From contig NZ_ATUP01000001.1 of NCBI RefSeq assembly GCF_000420265.1, positions 310,001 to 374,000 of the forward strand: a stretch of 64,000 nt of DNA. The letters are read 5' to 3'. A program made the translations under genes and the position numbers. Shown here piece by piece: positions 63,434 to 64,000 of the stretch (the first letter of the stretch is position 1; every line of letters starts with the position of its first letter). The notes beneath the pieces were generated by a model. The model had not been told where the DNA came from. It saw nothing but the letters and a program-made list of their open reading frames with translations, and ran no database searches. This DNA comes from Oceanicaulis alexandrii DSM 11625. GTDB lineage: Bacteria; Pseudomonadota; Alphaproteobacteria; Caulobacterales; Maricaulaceae.

Positions 63434-64000
63434 ATGAAGAACACCCTGTCCAATTTGCTGATCTCCGGCGCGTTCGCGCTCATCCTGACCGCGTGCTCCA
63501 GCCTGCCCGACCTGCCGGAGACGCCCTTGGGGCGTACCGAATCAGTCGCGTCTGACACGGTGGGCCTGCCGCGGGCGCGGCCCGGCCAGATCGTGATCGA
63601 TAATGGCGATGAAACCGTGCCCACCCCTTATGGCGGTTCTGGCGCAGCGATCAGCTGCCCGGCCCTCGCCCGCGACATTGCGCGACTCACCTCACTGCTG
63701 GGGCCTGATGTCGAGGCGCCACGCCCGGAGGTGCAGACCGAAACTAACGAAGACTCAGAGGGCATGCTGGACCGCTCGCGCGATTTCGCCTCGTCCATCG
63801 CTGAAGATGCGCCGGATCTCGCCGCCGATACGGCGCGCGACACGATTGTGGGGCTGAACCCGACACGTCCCGTGGTGCGCTTCCTGGGCCGGGCGAGCGA
63901 GATTGAAGCCGCCGCCGCGCAAGAGCGCGAGCTGGCGCTCAAACGCCGCGCCTGGCTGCGCGGAGGTTTTGATGCGCTGAACTGTGAGCGGGCGACCCTG
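63434..64000 (+). CDS. Lipoprotein of unknown function (C-terminus cut by window edge)
   Basis: An open frame of 189 codons runs to the right edge. It begins MKNTLSNLLISGAFALILTA followed by Cys21, a lipobox (LTAC) for lipidation. The mature part is Asp/Glu/Ala-rich with two further cysteines (ISCPALARDIARL and FDALNCERATL) and the helical EIEAAAAQERELALKRRAWL. There is no known domain that I recognise. Length beyond the edge is unknown. It lies 108 bases from the divergent tRNA-Lys. Confidence 0.75.
   Translation, partial: MKNTLSNLLISGAFALILTACSSLPDLPETPLGRTESVASDTVGLPRARPGQIVIDNGDETVPTPYGGSGAAISCPALARDIARLTSLLGPDVEAPRPEVQTETNEDSEGMLDRSRDFASSIAEDAPDLAADTARDTIVGLNPTRPVVRFLGRASEIEAAAAQERELALKRRAWLRGGFDALNCERATL

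Overview
This window is a GC-rich chromosomal stretch from an alphaproteobacterium, most likely of the Caulobacterales/Maricaulales (Hyphomonadaceae/Maricaulaceae) type. The pointers are paired DUF2336 proteins, a TorF-type porin, CtrA-box-like sites, a tRNA-His with A73 and no encoded G-1, and an arginine succinyltransferase cluster with an unusual partner set. The assignment rests on gene content only; no database was searched. Apart from the two truncated end genes (rplP on the left, a lipoprotein on the right) the genes look intact. No insertion sequence, prophage, integron or CRISPR array is visible.

Layout. 0-5 kb: the start of the S10 ribosomal operon (rpsJ-rplC-rplD-rplW-rplB-rpsS-rplV-rpsC-rplP, minus strand), with its own promoter. 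5-6.3 kb: a free-standing tuf gene with its own terminator. 6.5-12.3 kb: an NAD(P)-binding protein, a coupled KefG/Kef K+ efflux pair, tRNA-Tyr and tRNA-Gly, rlmB, and a repetitive secreted DUF2807-type protein. 12.3-20.1 kb: an AidB-like acyl-CoA dehydrogenase, an M20 amidohydrolase-RidA-DUF819 operon, two unknown proteins and metG. 20.3-29.7 kb: tRNA-Thr, an ABC exporter (ATPase-permease-adaptor), a cytochrome c, and an RND pump with its adaptor. 29.8-32.9 kb: an outer-membrane barrel, a class II aldolase and an EgtB-like protein.

33-40.4 kb is the most interesting regulatory neighbourhood. It holds two DUF2336 proteins, NAD kinase, an orphan receiver protein followed by an Hpt-type phosphotransfer protein, a lytic transglycosylase, ThiO and two unknown proteins. 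CtrA-like boxes sit in front of the second DUF2336 gene and the transglycosylase. It reads as an uncharacterised phosphorelay/cell-cycle module.

40.7-48.4 kb: an APH-AAA fusion kinase, tRNA-His, an M48 lipoprotein protease, AsmA, gamma-glutamyltransferase and a secreted beta/gamma-crystallin protein. 48.4-54.9 kb: an arginine catabolic operon with astA, astD and astB. Where astC and astE would be expected it carries an M20 hydrolase and a cystathionine-gamma-synthase-family PLP enzyme. 55-64 kb: an OmpA-like protein with a 21-proline linker, a CaiB/BaiF CoA-transferase, recQ, an ammonium transporter with a TorF porin behind it, small unknown proteins, tRNA-Lys and a truncated lipoprotein gene.
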